Source: Pseudomonas mucoides (lineage in GTDB: Bacteria; Pseudomonadota; Gammaproteobacteria; Pseudomonadales; Pseudomonadaceae). Taken from it: 64,000 bases of DNA. The number at the start of each line of letters is the position of its first letter. The stretch's first letter is position 1. The position numbers and the translations under genes are program-made. The DNA lies in NCBI RefSeq assembly GCF_015461845.1, contig NZ_JACOPW010000003.1, forward strand, positions 434,001 to 498,000. The letters are read 5' to 3'. Of the stretch, positions 54,511-63,293 are shown piece by piece. Below the pieces are notes generated by a model. That model was given only the letters and a program-made list of their open reading frames with translations. It had not been told where the DNA came from and made no database searches.

Positions 54511-55656
54511 TCAGGCGGGTTCGGCCACCGTGCCAAACGCACCCTGGCGCATCAGCAGAATCACCAACCCAAACGCACCGGCTGCCATCAGCAACGGCAA
54601 CGCATGCCCGCTGATCCACTGGCTACCCGCCCCAGCGGCCAACGGCCCGACCAGGCAACCAATCCCCCACAGCTGCGCGATATGCGCATTGGCGCGCACC
54701 AGCGCATCGTCGCGATAACGCTCGCCGATCAGGATCAGTGACAAGGTAAACAAACCGCCTGCACTGGCACCAAACAGCACCCACAACGGCCAGATCAGCA
54801 GCGTGTCGATCAGCAGCGGAATCGCCAGGCTCGACAGCAGCAACACCACCGCGCAGCCCGTAAACAGCGTGCGCCGCGACAGACGATCCGCCAGCGCACC
54901 AATCGGCAATTGCAGCAACGCATCACCGACCACCACGGTACTGACCATCGCCAGGGCGATTTCCGTGGTGAAACCCTGGCGCAGGCAATACACCGGCAAC
55001 AAGGTCAGGATCATCGCTTCGAAGGCGGCGAACAGCGACACCGCCCAGGCAATCGCCGGCAGGCCACGGCAGAAAGCCAGCAAGTCGCTGAAGGTCACGC
55101 TGCTCGCTTCACTGCTGGGCGCGCCGCTGCGACCCAACAACAGGAACGGTGCTGTCGTCAGCAAGCCGACACCGACCCAGAAACCGTAATCATGTTCGGT
55201 GCCCAGAACGCCCAATAGCACCGGGCCAGCAAGTTGGCTCAGGGCATAGCTGCAGCCATACAGCGCCACCAGCCGCCCGCGCCACTGTTCGACCACGAGC
55301 TGGTTGATCCAGCTTTCACCGAGGATAAACACCAGCGTCAGGATCACTCCGATCATCAGGCGCAACAGCAGCCAGATCGGGTAGCTCGGCATCAGGGCCA
55401 GCAAGCCGATGGACAACGCCCCGGCCCACAGGCACAGACGCATCAGATTCGCCGTGCCCAGACGCGCGGCCAGGTGGCTGGAGATCTTCGCCCCCAGCAA
55501 CACGCCAATGGCCGGCATTGCCGCCATCACACCGATGGCGAACGAGCCATAGCCCCAGCTTTCCAGGCGAAACGACACCAGCGGCATGCTGACGCCCAAG
55601 GCCAGGCCGACACTCAAGACAGACGCCAACACGGCGAAATAAGTCGCCCAACGCAT
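54511..55656 (-). CDS. MFS transporter (YcaD/UMF-type)
   Basis: 381 residues with twelve membrane helices. Helix 1 MRWATYFAVLASVLSVGLALG; the helix 2-3 region has AKISSHLAARLGTANLMR; GESWINQLVVEQWRGRLVALYGCSYALSQLAGP marks the YcaD-like group, which have no known substrate. Start at 55656 with AGGAGCG upstream, not the longer frame that begins in REP sequence. Convergent with the phospholipase D gene; no partner gene. Confidence 0.88.
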   Translation of the reverse strand: MRWATYFAVLASVLSVGLALGVSMPLVSFRLESWGYGSFAIGVMAAMPAIGVLLGAKISSHLAARLGTANLMRLCLWAGALSIGLLALMPSYPIWLLLRLMIGVILTLVFILGESWINQLVVEQWRGRLVALYGCSYALSQLAGPVLLGVLGTEHDYGFWVGVGLLTTAPFLLLGRSGAPSSEASSVTFSDLLAFCRGLPAIAWAVSLFAAFEAMILTLLPVYCLRQGFTTEIALAMVSTVVVGDALLQLPIGALADRLSRRTLFTGCAVVLLLSSLAIPLLIDTLLIWPLWVLFGASAGGLFTLSLILIGERYRDDALVRANAHIAQLWGIGCLVGPLAAGAGSQWISGHALPLLMAAGAFGLVILLMRQGAFGTVAEPA

Positions 55657-55698
55657 GTTCCACGCTCCTGTGGATATTTTTATGTACAACACAAAACA

Positions 55699-55793
55699 CT
55701 GTGGGAGCGAGCTTGCTCGCGATAGCGGTTTCACATTCAACAATGACGTCGACTGTCAGACCGCTATCGCGAGCAAGCTCGCTCCCACAGGGG
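55699..55793. repeat. REP doublet upstream of the MFS gene
   Basis: CTGTGGGAGCGAGCTTGCTCGCGATAGCGG, spacer with ACATTCAACAATGACGTCGACTGTCAG, inverted CCGCTATCGCGAGCAAGCTCGCTCCCACAGG. Unlike most copies it lies between two genes of the same strand. Confidence 0.92.
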
Positions 55794-55806
55794 ATCTTCG
55801 TTGTGC

Positions 55807-55828
55807 CGGGCCCCGGTATCGGGGCCCG
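55807..55828 (-). terminator. GC-rich hairpin after the aldehyde dehydrogenase gene
   Basis: CGGGCCCCG/CGGGGCCCG, nine-base perfect stem with a four-base loop, eight bases after the stop. The T tract is poor, so termination may need the adjacent REP. Confidence 0.55.
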
Positions 55829-55835
55829 TTACTGA

Positions 55836-57329
55836 TTACAACTTGATCCAGGTCGCCTTCAGCTCGGTGTACTTGTCGAACGCGTGCAGCGACTTGTCGC
55901 GGCCATTACCCGACTGCTTGAAGCCACCGAACGGTGCAGTCATGTCGCCACCGTCGTACTGGTTGACCCAGACGCTACCGGCACGCAGCGCACGGGCGGT
56001 CAGGTGAGCCTTGGAGATGTCCTTGGTCCACACCGCAGCGGCGAGGCCGTATGGCGTGTCGTTGGCAATCGCAACGGCTTCTTCGGCGGTGTCGAAAGCG
56101 ATGACCGACAAGACGGGGCCAAAGATTTCTTCCTGAGCGATTTTCATCGCGTTGCTCACACCGTCGAAAATCGTTGGCTCAACGTAGGTGCCACCCGTCT
56201 CCTGAAGCGTGCGCTTGCCCCCGGCCACTAGTTTGGCGCCGTCGGCATGACCGGACTCAATGTAGGACAGTACGGTGTTCATCTGCTGGGTATCGACCAG
56301 CGCGCCGACGTTGGTCGCCGGGTCCAGCGGGTTGCCTGGCTTCCAGGTTTTCAGGGCCTCGATCACCAGCGGCAGGAATGCATCCTTGATCGAACGCTCC
56401 ACCAGCAGGCGCGAACCGGCGGTGCAGACTTCGCCCTGGTTGAAGGCGATGGCGCCGGCAGCGGCTTCGGCCGCTTCCTGCAGGTTCGGTGCATCGGCAA
56501 ATACGATGTTCGGGCTCTTGCCGCCGGCTTCGAGCCAGACGCGTTTCATGTTCGACTCGCCCGAGTAGATCAGCAGTTGCTTGGCGATTTTGGTCGAACC
56601 GGTGAACACCAGCGTGTCGACATCGTTGTGCAGGGCCAAGGCCTTGCCGACGGTGTGACCGTAACCCGGCAGCACGTTCAACACGCCTTTAGGGATACCG
56701 GCTTCAACGGCCAGTGCCGCGATGCGAATGGCGGTCAGCGGCGATTTTTCCGACGGCTTGAGGATCACCGAGTTACCGGTGGACAGTGCCGGGCCGAGTT
56801 TCCAGCAGGCCATCATCAGCGGGAAGTTCCACGGCACGATGGCCCCCACGACACCGACCGGCTCGCGCGTCACCAGACCCAGCTGATCGTGCGGGGTGGC
56901 TGCGACTTCGTCGTAGATCTTGTCGATGGCTTCGCCGCTCCAGCTCAGGGCTTGCGCCGCGCCGGGAACGTCGATGTATAGGGAATCGCTGATCGGCTTG
57001 CCCATGTCCAGGGTTTCAAGCAGCGCCAGCTCTTCAGCATTCTGCTTCAACAGGCCGGCGAAACGGATCATGGTGGCTTTGCGTTTGGCGGGCGCCAGGC
57101 GCGACCAGACGCCGGAATTGAAGGTGGCGCGAGCGTTTTCAACAGCGCGCTGGGCGTCGGCGGCGTCACAGCTGGCGATCTTGCCCAGCAGACGGCCATC
57201 GACCGGGCTGATGCACTCGAAGGTCTCGGCGGAGACAGCGTCGGTGTATTCGCCATTGATGTAGGCGCGGCCTTCGATCTTCAGATCGCGAGCGCGTTGT
57301 TCCCAGTCGGCACGAGTCAGGGTGGTCAT
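55836..57329 (-). CDS. kauB: NAD(P)-dependent aldehyde dehydrogenase, KauB/PuuC type
   Basis: 497 residues. NAD site and chemistry residues visible: Asn in VPWNFPLMMACWKLGPAL, Glu in LEAGGKSPNIVFADAP (about 267), catalytic Cys in FNQGEVCTAGSRL (about 301) and EEIFGPVLSV near the C-terminus. Sequence and place correspond to P. aeruginosa KauB, which oxidises 4-aminobutyraldehyde, 3-aminopropanal and related aldehydes from polyamine and guanidino-acid degradation. GAGGAGG precedes the ATG. Divergent from a cupin gene; PauR control is plausible. Confidence 0.9.
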   Translation of the reverse strand: MTTLTRADWEQRARDLKIEGRAYINGEYTDAVSAETFECISPVDGRLLGKIASCDAADAQRAVENARATFNSGVWSRLAPAKRKATMIRFAGLLKQNAEELALLETLDMGKPISDSLYIDVPGAAQALSWSGEAIDKIYDEVAATPHDQLGLVTREPVGVVGAIVPWNFPLMMACWKLGPALSTGNSVILKPSEKSPLTAIRIAALAVEAGIPKGVLNVLPGYGHTVGKALALHNDVDTLVFTGSTKIAKQLLIYSGESNMKRVWLEAGGKSPNIVFADAPNLQEAAEAAAGAIAFNQGEVCTAGSRLLVERSIKDAFLPLVIEALKTWKPGNPLDPATNVGALVDTQQMNTVLSYIESGHADGAKLVAGGKRTLQETGGTYVEPTIFDGVSNAMKIAQEEIFGPVLSVIAFDTAEEAVAIANDTPYGLAAAVWTKDISKAHLTARALRAGSVWVNQYDGGDMTAPFGGFKQSGNGRDKSLHAFDKYTELKATWIKL

Positions 57330-57453
57330 TCGAGTGTCCTCCTCTTATTGAATACGAACGCTGCGCGGTCTTCGCGGGCGCTGTCAGGAATTCTGCCCGG
57401 CCAGCCTGCTTTTTCGGCCCAAGGCAACTGCCACCCTAAACCAGCCACCCCTC

Positions 57454-57516
57454 ATGTTTCAATATATTTGACATAAGGCCGGCAAACGGCCTTGCGATGT
57501 TCATTTTAATAAACAT
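57454..57516. promoter_or_regulatory. Two AT-rich dyads upstream of the cupin gene
   Basis: ATGT-N13-ACAT at 57454-57474 and ATGTT-N10-AACAT at 57497-57516, in the 227-base divergent gap between the aldehyde dehydrogenase and cupin genes. Half-sites (ATGTTTCA, ATGTTCAT) are related. Possible operators, not assigned to a regulator. Confidence 0.4.
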
Positions 57517-57556
57517 AGACTTTGGACTTTTCAGGCAATCACGGGAAATTACAACA

Positions 57557-57919
57557 ATGAATATCCAGGATGTCGTCGACTTCAGCCAGGCCACGACCGC
57601 GCCCGAGCGCTATCGGCCGGACCCGGCGAAAGTCCTCAAGGGCGATCCCGAGCAAGCGGTGTACAACCATTACAACAGCCCGTGCGGGCAGTTGAATGCT
57701 GGTGTTTGGGAAGGCGAAGTCGGGCAATGGACGGTGAACTTCACCGAACACGAGTACTGCGAAATCGTTCAAGGGGTTTCGGTGCTGCGCGACAACGATG
57801 GCAACAGCAAAACCCTGCGCGCGGGTGACCGCTTCGTGATTCCTGCCGGCTTCCGGGGCACCTGGGAAGTACTGGAGCCGTGCCGCAAGATTTATGTGGC
57901 GTTTGAGCAGAAGGCTTGA
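57557..57919 (+). CDS. Cupin-domain protein (cupin_3 type)
   Basis: 120 residues, single small cupin: GVWEGEVGQWTVNFTEHEYCEIVQG followed by LRAGDRFVIPAGFRGTWEVLEPCRKIYVAF, the (S)-ureidoglycine aminohydrolase-like cupin_3 pattern. Most members have no tested function. ATG 57557 is the family start; the longer frame adds an unrelated hydrophobic head. Divergent from the aldehyde dehydrogenase gene, so it may belong to the same amine-catabolism regulon. Confidence 0.85.
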   Translation: MNIQDVVDFSQATTAPERYRPDPAKVLKGDPEQAVYNHYNSPCGQLNAGVWEGEVGQWTVNFTEHEYCEIVQGVSVLRDNDGNSKTLRAGDRFVIPAGFRGTWEVLEPCRKIYVAFEQKA

Positions 57920-57935
57920 GGCTTTCCTGAGGCAA

Positions 57936-57971
57936 CAAAAAAGGCCCGTATCTCGCGATACGGGCCTTTTT
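57936..57971. terminator. Bidirectional terminator between cupin gene and rpmG
   Basis: Stem GGCCCGTATC/GATACGGGCC (57943-57952 with 57957-57966), four-base loop, A run before and T run after, so it can work on both strands for the convergent genes. Confidence 0.88.
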
Positions 57972-57990
57972 CGTAAGAGAGAAAAATCAA

Positions 57991-58146
57991 TTACTTGATT
58001 TTGCCTTCTTTGTAGATCACGTGCTTGCGAACAACCGGATCAAATTTCTTGATCTCGATTTTGTCCGGGGTAGTACGCTTGTTCTTGTCGGTAGTGTAGA
58101 AGTGACCAGTACCGGCGCTCGAAATCAAACGAATCAATTCACGCAT
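57991..58146 (-). CDS. rpmG: Ribosomal protein L33
   Basis: 51 residues: [19 protein letters not shown] start, then [29 protein letters not shown]. Part of the 50S subunit near the E site. It has no Cys, so this is the zinc-independent (C-minus) form. It follows rpmB after 11 bases on the same strand, the standard rpmB-rpmG operon. Confidence 0.97.
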   Translation of the reverse strand: MRELIRLISSAGTGHFYTTDKNKRTTPDKIEIKKFDPVVRKHVIYKEGKIK

Positions 58147-58157
58147 GATTAGCTCCC

Positions 58158-58391
58158 TTAGATCTTGCCGGCTTTGCGGATTTCGGCCAGCACGACAGTG
58201 ATGCCACGCTTGTCGATAATACGCATGCCTTTGGCAGATACGCGCAGACGCACGAAACGTTTCTCTTCTTCAACCCAGAAGCGGTGATGCTGCAGGTTCG
58301 GCAGGAAACGACGACGGGTTTTGTTGTTTGCGTGGGAAATGTTATTCCCAGTCACCGGACCCTTACCGGTAACTTGACATACTCTCGACAT
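58158..58391 (-). CDS. rpmB: Ribosomal protein L28
   Basis: 77 residues: [34 protein letters not shown] then [27 protein letters not shown]. Large-subunit protein. First gene of the rpmB-rpmG unit. Its 5' leader contains a stable hairpin (CCAACCC/GGGTTGG, 58417-58435) close to the start codon. Confidence 0.97.
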   Translation of the reverse strand: MSRVCQVTGKGPVTGNNISHANNKTRRRFLPNLQHHRFWVEEEKRFVRLRVSAKGMRIIDKRGITVVLAEIRKAGKI

Positions 58392-58837
58392 GCCTCAGCC
58401 CTCTAAAACCACATGCCCAACCCGGCATGGGTTGGCCGCTTAATCTCTCAGTCATTTGGCGCCAGGCGCCGCGTTTCTTTAGAGGTCTTACCGGCTACAC
58501 CTACAGTGAAGGAACCGGGCCCCTAGAAAAGAGCGCTGCTTTATACCAGAAAGACTGAAGAGCAACAACATTCCGTGTGCACAGACTAAATAAAAACCCG
58601 GTTTTTCGGGCCACAAGCGCCTTGGATAAAGGCTATCGTTGCGAAAGACCGCTCGTCGCAGAGAATCGGCCAACCGGCCAACCCAGGGTTCTTCTCAGCC
58701 GGTGCGCACTGAAAACAATCGCACATACTCCCCTTAAAATGAAAAAGGGGATAGTCATTTGCAAAAGAGCCCACTAGGGTAAGCCTTTTCCAGACTGCAC
58801 TTGCAGATGGGCCTTCGATCTGTAAAGGAATCCGACC
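58392..58837. promoter_or_regulatory. rpmB leader and divergent promoter region
   Basis: 446 bases without a gene I can support. On the rpmB side there are hairpins CCAACCC/GGGTTGG (58417-58435) and GGCGC/GCGCC (near 58458-58470), possible leader structures. Farther on are CCCG/CGGG with a T-rich loop and CCCCTT/AAAGGGG (about 58733-58750). AAAGGAATCC before 58838 is the ribosome site of the peptide-binding gene. Short reading frames here have no recognisable product. Confidence 0.4.
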
Positions 58838-60427
58838 ATGCGCCTCGCTGCCCTACCCCTGTTGCTCGCCCCTCTCCTGCTGAGCCCACTGGCCCATGCC
58901 GCGGCGCTTAGCGTCTGCACCGAGGCCAGCCCCGAAGGGTTCGACGTGGTGCAATACAACTCGCTGACCACCACCAACGCCTCGGCCGACGTGCTGATGA
59001 ACCGCCTGGTGGACTTCGACACGGCCAGCGGCAAAGTGGTCGCCAGCCTGGCGGACAGCTGGGAAGTCACGCCCGACGGCCTGACGTACGTGTTCAAACT
59101 GCATCCGCAGGTGAAATTCCACCGCACCGACTACTTCAGCCCGACGCGCGACCTGACCGCCGAAGACGTGATTTTTAGCTTCGAGCGCATGCTCGATCCG
59201 GCCAACCCGTGGCACAAGGTCGCCCAGAGCGGTTTCCCGCACGCGCAATCGATGCAATTGCCCACGCTGATCAAGAAGATCGACGCGCTGGACCCGTTCA
59301 CCGTGCGTTTCACCCTCGATCACCCGGACTCGACGTTCCTGGCCACTCTGAGCATGGGCTTCGCCTCGATCTATTCCGCCGAGTACGCCGACAAGCTGAT
59401 GAAGGCCGGCGCTGCAGAGAAGCTCAACAGCCAGCCCATCGGCACCGGCCCGTTCGTGTTCACGCGCTTCCAGAAAGACGCCTCGATTCGCTACAAGGCC
59501 AACCCGGACTACTTTGGCGGCAAGCCTTCAGTGGACCCGCTGATCTTCGCGATCACCCCGGATGCCAACGTGCGACTGCAGAAATTGCGTCGTAATGAAT
59601 GCCAGATCGCCCTGTCGCCCAAGCCACTGGACGTACAGGCCGCGCTGAAAGAGCCGACATTGAAAGTGGAAAAGACTGACGCCTTCATGACCGCATTTGT
59701 GGGCATCAACAGCCAGCATCCACCGCTGGACAAACCGGAAGTGCGCCAGGCGATCAACCTTGCGTTCGACAAGGCCAATTACATCAAAGCGGTGTTCGAG
59801 GACACCGCCGAGCCAGCCAATGGCCCGTACCCACCGAATACCTGGAGTTACGCCAAAGGCCTGCCGGGCTACCCGCACGACGTAGCGAAAGCCAAGGCCT
59901 TGATGGTCAAGGCCGGGCTGAAAGACGGTTTCCAGACCACCATCTGGACCCGTCCTTCCGGCAGTTTGCTGAACCCCAACCCAAGCCTTGGCGCGCAGTT
60001 GCTCCAATCCGACCTCGCGGAAATCGGCATTCAAGCCGAAATCCGGGTGATCGAATGGGGCGAACTGATCCGTCGCGCCAAGGCCGGCGAGCATGACCTT
60101 CTGTTTATGGGCTGGGCCGGCGACAACGGTGATCCGGACAACTTCCTCACGCCGCAGTTTTCCTGCGCAGCGGTCAAGTCCGGCACCAACTTCGCCCGTT
60201 ATTGCAACCAGGACCTGGACAAGCTCATCAGCGCCGGCAAGACCACCGGCGAGCAAGGTGTGCGCACCAAGCTCTATGAACAGGCGCAGGCGCAGATCCA
60301 GCAGCAGGCGTTGTGGCTGCCACTGGCTCACCCGACGGCTTTCGCGTTGACGCGCAAAGAGGTGGGGGGTTACTCGGTCAGCCCGTTCGGTCGTCAGGAC
60401 TATTCGAAGGTAGTCCTCAAGCCATAA
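58838..60427 (+). CDS. ABC transporter peptide-binding protein (SBP family 5, DppA-like)
   Basis: 529 residues. Signal peptide MRLAALPLLLAPLLLSPLAHA; the SBP_bac_5 fold with CTEASPEGFDVVQYN, LADSWEVTPDGLTYVFKLHPQVKFH and SQPIGTGPFVFTRF. Two Cys pairs are expected as in DppA. It binds di- or oligopeptides in the periplasm for an ABC importer, but no permease or ATPase genes are next to it, so it must use a transporter encoded elsewhere. AAAGGA is at good spacing from the ATG. Confidence 0.9.
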   Translation: MRLAALPLLLAPLLLSPLAHAAALSVCTEASPEGFDVVQYNSLTTTNASADVLMNRLVDFDTASGKVVASLADSWEVTPDGLTYVFKLHPQVKFHRTDYFSPTRDLTAEDVIFSFERMLDPANPWHKVAQSGFPHAQSMQLPTLIKKIDALDPFTVRFTLDHPDSTFLATLSMGFASIYSAEYADKLMKAGAAEKLNSQPIGTGPFVFTRFQKDASIRYKANPDYFGGKPSVDPLIFAITPDANVRLQKLRRNECQIALSPKPLDVQAALKEPTLKVEKTDAFMTAFVGINSQHPPLDKPEVRQAINLAFDKANYIKAVFEDTAEPANGPYPPNTWSYAKGLPGYPHDVAKAKALMVKAGLKDGFQTTIWTRPSGSLLNPNPSLGAQLLQSDLAEIGIQAEIRVIEWGELIRRAKAGEHDLLFMGWAGDNGDPDNFLTPQFSCAAVKSGTNFARYCNQDLDKLISAGKTTGEQGVRTKLYEQAQAQIQQQALWLPLAHPTAFALTRKEVGGYSVSPFGRQDYSKVVLKP

Positions 60428-60441
60428 GCACCCACACAAAA

Positions 60442-60536
60442 CCTGTGGGAGCGCGCTTGCCCGCGATAGCGGACTTTCAGGCGACAACTATGTTGAATGT
60501 GCCGACGTCATCTCGGGCAAGCCTGCTCCCACAGGG
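60442..60536. repeat. REP doublet between convergent genes
   Basis: CTGTGGGAGCGCGCTTGCCCGCGATAGCGG, spacer CAGGCGACAACTATGTTGAATGTGCCGA, inverted TCTCGGGCAAGCCTGCTCCCACAGG; the right arm has diverged. Confidence 0.88.
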
Positions 60537-60561
60537 ACTCACTTAGCGTCGAATCCCTCGC

Positions 60562-61236
60562 TCACATCCACCCATATTCAGCCATCGACAGCGGATCGCC
60601 GTCGCCGATGATGAAATGGTCGAGCACCCGCACATCAACCAGCTCCAGCGCCTCTTGCAGGCTTTTGGTCAGCAACCGATCAGCCTGACTCGGATCAGGA
60701 TTGCCCGACGGATGGTTGTGGCACAGGATCAGAGCCGCGGCATTGTGCGCCAGAGCCCGTTTGACCACTTGCCGTGGATAGACGCTGGTATTGTCGATTG
60801 AGCCGCGAAACAGCGCTTCGAACGCCAGTACTCGGTGTTTGGAATCCAGAAACAGACAGCCAAACACCTCATGTGGCTCATGACGCAACATCGACTTGAG
60901 GTACTCACGCACGGCCAGCGGATTCTCAAGTACCGAGGTGTGACGCAACCGCTCGGCCAGATGCCTGCGCCCCATTTCCAGCACGGCCTGCAACTGCGCG
61001 TACTTTGCTGGGCCGAGTCCGAGCTCCCCACTGAAGGTGCGCAAATCCGCTTCCAGCAGTCTGCGCAGGCTGCCAAATTGACTCAACAGGTGTCGCGCCA
61101 GATCCACTGCGCTTTTACCGGATACACCGGTTCGTAGAAAAATCGCCAGCAACTCGGCGTCCGACAGTTTCGCCGAGCCATGCTCCAACAGCTTCTCCCG
61201 CGGCCGCTCCGCCGCCGGCCAATCACGAATACTCAT
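60562..61236 (-). CDS. radC: RadC/JAMM-domain protein
   Basis: 224 residues. N-terminal helix-hairpin-helix-like region (1-100, with [28 protein letters not shown]) and a C-terminal MPN/JAMM domain with the metal motif [18 protein letters not shown] (His-x-His...Asp). The radC name is historical; a clear DNA repair role is not established. ATG 61236 has GGGAAGG upstream. It is divergent from coaBC with a 136-base gap. Confidence 0.92.
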   Translation of the reverse strand: MSIRDWPAAERPREKLLEHGSAKLSDAELLAIFLRTGVSGKSAVDLARHLLSQFGSLRRLLEADLRTFSGELGLGPAKYAQLQAVLEMGRRHLAERLRHTSVLENPLAVREYLKSMLRHEPHEVFGCLFLDSKHRVLAFEALFRGSIDNTSVYPRQVVKRALAHNAAALILCHNHPSGNPDPSQADRLLTKSLQEALELVDVRVLDHFIIGDGDPLSMAEYGWM

Positions 61237-61372
61237 AGCACCTTCCCTGTATGTGGGCGCCGCTGTTCCATAGCGGTCGCTGTGATATCGTAGCCCATCT
61301 TTTTTGCTGGCGATTTCATCCCTGGGGAGGGGGTCTCGCCATGCTGTCATCAACGAAATGAAAGGCAGACCT

Positions 61373-62581
61373 ATGCAGCGGCTGTATCGGAAACGCATCG
61401 TTCTGGGCGTCGGCGGCGGCATTGCTGCCTACAAGAGCGCTGACCTGGTTCGCCGCCTGATCGACCAGGGCGCCGAAGTGCGCGTGGTCATGACCCGTGG
61501 CGGCAGCGAGTTCATCACCCCGCTGACCATGCAGGCCTTGTCCGGCCACCCCGTCCACCTCGACCTGCTGGACCCGGCGGCTGAAGCTGCCATGGGCCAC
61601 ATCGAGCTGGCCAAATGGGCCGACATGGTGCTGATCGCCCCTGCCACCGCGGACCTGATCGCCCGCCTGGCCCAAGGCATTGCCGACGATCTGCTGACCA
61701 CGTTGGTGCTGGCCACTGACGCCGTGGTGGCCGTTGCTCCGGCGATGAACCAGGCCATGTGGCGCGACCCGGCAACCCAGGCCAACCTGCAAACCCTCGA
61801 AAGCCGCGACATCAAGGCCTTCGGCCCGGCCTCCGGCAGCCAGGCCTGTGGCGACGTCGGCCTGGGGCGCATGCTCGAAGCCGTCGAACTCGCCCAATGC
61901 GCGGCGGACTGCTTCCAGCGCAAAGCGTTGACCGGCAAACACGTGCTGATCACCGCCGGCCCGACCCAGGAAAACATCGATCCGGTGCGCTACATCACCA
62001 ACCACAGCTCCGGAAAAATGGGCTTTGCCCTGGCCGAAGCCGCGGTAGAGGCCGGCGCCCGCGTGACCCTGATCACCGGTCCGGTGCACCTGCCAACACC
62101 GGATCGCGTGACGCGCATCGACGTGGTCAGTGCCCGCGACATGCTCGCCGCCTGCGAAGCTGCGATCCCTTGCGACCTGTTCATCGCCTCGGCAGCGGTC
62201 GCGGACTACCGCCCGGAAGTCGTCGCCCCACAGAAACTCAAGAAAGACCCTACGAACGGCGACGGCTTGTTGCTACAGATGGTGCGTAACCCGGACATCC
62301 TGGCCACCATCGCCACACGCCCTGACCGTCCGTTCAGTGTCGGTTTCGCCGCTGAAACCGAACACCTGCTCGACTACGCTGCGCGCAAGTTGAAAGACAA
62401 GAACCTCGATTTGATCGTTGCCAACGATGTCGCCAACCCGAGCATTGGCTTCAACAGCGAAGAAAACGCCTGCAGCGTGATCGACCGCGAGCTACACGCC
62501 ACACTTTTCGCCCAGACCAGCAAGAGCAAGATTGCTCGCCAGCTGATCACTTTTATCGCCGAACGTCTGAACCAGGTTTAA
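61373..62581 (+). CDS. coaBC: Phosphopantothenoylcysteine synthetase/decarboxylase CoaBC
   Basis: 402 residues, bifunctional. CoaC half (1-185): flavoprotein motif [19 protein letters not shown], catalytic His in [19 protein letters not shown] and [14 protein letters not shown] with the active-site Cys. CoaB half (190-402): [22 protein letters not shown] binds nucleotide, and [13 protein letters not shown] is conserved. Two steps of coenzyme A synthesis. Start [13 protein letters not shown] at 61373 (AAAGG upstream); longer frame rejected. dut follows after five bases. Confidence 0.96.
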   Translation: MQRLYRKRIVLGVGGGIAAYKSADLVRRLIDQGAEVRVVMTRGGSEFITPLTMQALSGHPVHLDLLDPAAEAAMGHIELAKWADMVLIAPATADLIARLAQGIADDLLTTLVLATDAVVAVAPAMNQAMWRDPATQANLQTLESRDIKAFGPASGSQACGDVGLGRMLEAVELAQCAADCFQRKALTGKHVLITAGPTQENIDPVRYITNHSSGKMGFALAEAAVEAGARVTLITGPVHLPTPDRVTRIDVVSARDMLAACEAAIPCDLFIASAAVADYRPEVVAPQKLKKDPTNGDGLLLQMVRNPDILATIATRPDRPFSVGFAAETEHLLDYAARKLKDKNLDLIVANDVANPSIGFNSEENACSVIDRELHATLFAQTSKSKIARQLITFIAERLNQV

Positions 62582-62586
62582 TTTAC

Positions 62587-63042
62587 ATGCACGCTTTGCA
62601 AGCCAAGATCCTCGACCCTCGCATCGGAACCGAATTCCCGCTGCCGCAATACGCCACCCCAGGCTCCGCCGGCCTCGACCTGCGCGCCATGCTGGAAAAA
62701 GACATCGTGATCAAGCCGGGTGAAACCGTGCTGATTCCGACCGGCCTGTCGGTCTACATCGGCGATCCGGGCCTGGCGGCACTGATTCTGCCGCGTTCTG
62801 GCCTGGGCCATAAGCACGGCATCGTGCTGGGCAACCTGGTCGGCTTGATCGACTCCGATTACCAGGGTCCGTTGATGGTGTCCTGCTGGAACCGTGGCCA
62901 GACCGAATTCACCATGGTCGTTGGCGAGCGCCTCGCTCAATTGGTGCTGGTGCCCGTGGTTCAAGCGCATTTCGAGATGGTTGAAGAGTTCGTCGAAACC
63001 CAGCGCGGCACGGGCGGTTTCGGACATTCCGGCAGCCATTGA
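62587..63042 (+). CDS. dut: dUTP diphosphatase (dUTPase)
   Basis: 151 residues with the trimeric dUTPase motifs: 1 [11 protein letters not shown], 2 [10 protein letters not shown], 3 [17 protein letters not shown], 4 [12 protein letters not shown], 5 [10 protein letters not shown]. It hydrolyses dUTP to dUMP, limiting uracil in DNA. It lies five bases after coaBC and upstream of algC, the order conserved in pseudomonads. Confidence 0.97.
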   Translation: MHALQAKILDPRIGTEFPLPQYATPGSAGLDLRAMLEKDIVIKPGETVLIPTGLSVYIGDPGLAALILPRSGLGHKHGIVLGNLVGLIDSDYQGPLMVSCWNRGQTEFTMVVGERLAQLVLVPVVQAHFEMVEEFVETQRGTGGFGHSGSH

Positions 63043-63051
63043 TCCGATAGA

Positions 63052-63089
63052 AAACCAGTGGGAGCGAGCTTGCTCGCTCCCACTGGTTT
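63052..63089. repeat. Perfect palindrome between dut and algC
   Basis: Eighteen-base perfect arms (AAACCAGTGGGAGCGAGC / GCTCGCTCCCACTGGTTT) around two T, ten bases after the dut stop. The core is a REP half-element folded on itself. It may act as the dut terminator although its T tract is short. Confidence 0.85.
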
Positions 63090-63293
63090 GGCACTGAATT
63101 ACAACGTTCATCTGGAAGGTTTACCGCCGAAAATCAAGGCATTGGCCGTCCCAGGTTCCGCTAATCCCGGTGGCATGGCCTTTTCGCACCACGAACTCTC
63201 CGCGGAAAACGCCGTCATACCCTTCAGTTTGAGCCGGCCGATGCATTTGTCGCAGGCAGGTACAGCCACTTTCGAGATGGAGCATTCCTACAG

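Noticed and set aside
58577..58777. Short reading frames on both strands upstream of the peptide-binding gene
   Set aside because: No ribosome site, no recognisable domain, and composition like non-coding sequence.
63100..63120. ACGTTCATC as an AlgR site upstream of algC
   Set aside because: Only seven of nine bases match the remembered AlgR core CCGTTCGTC and no second site is clear.
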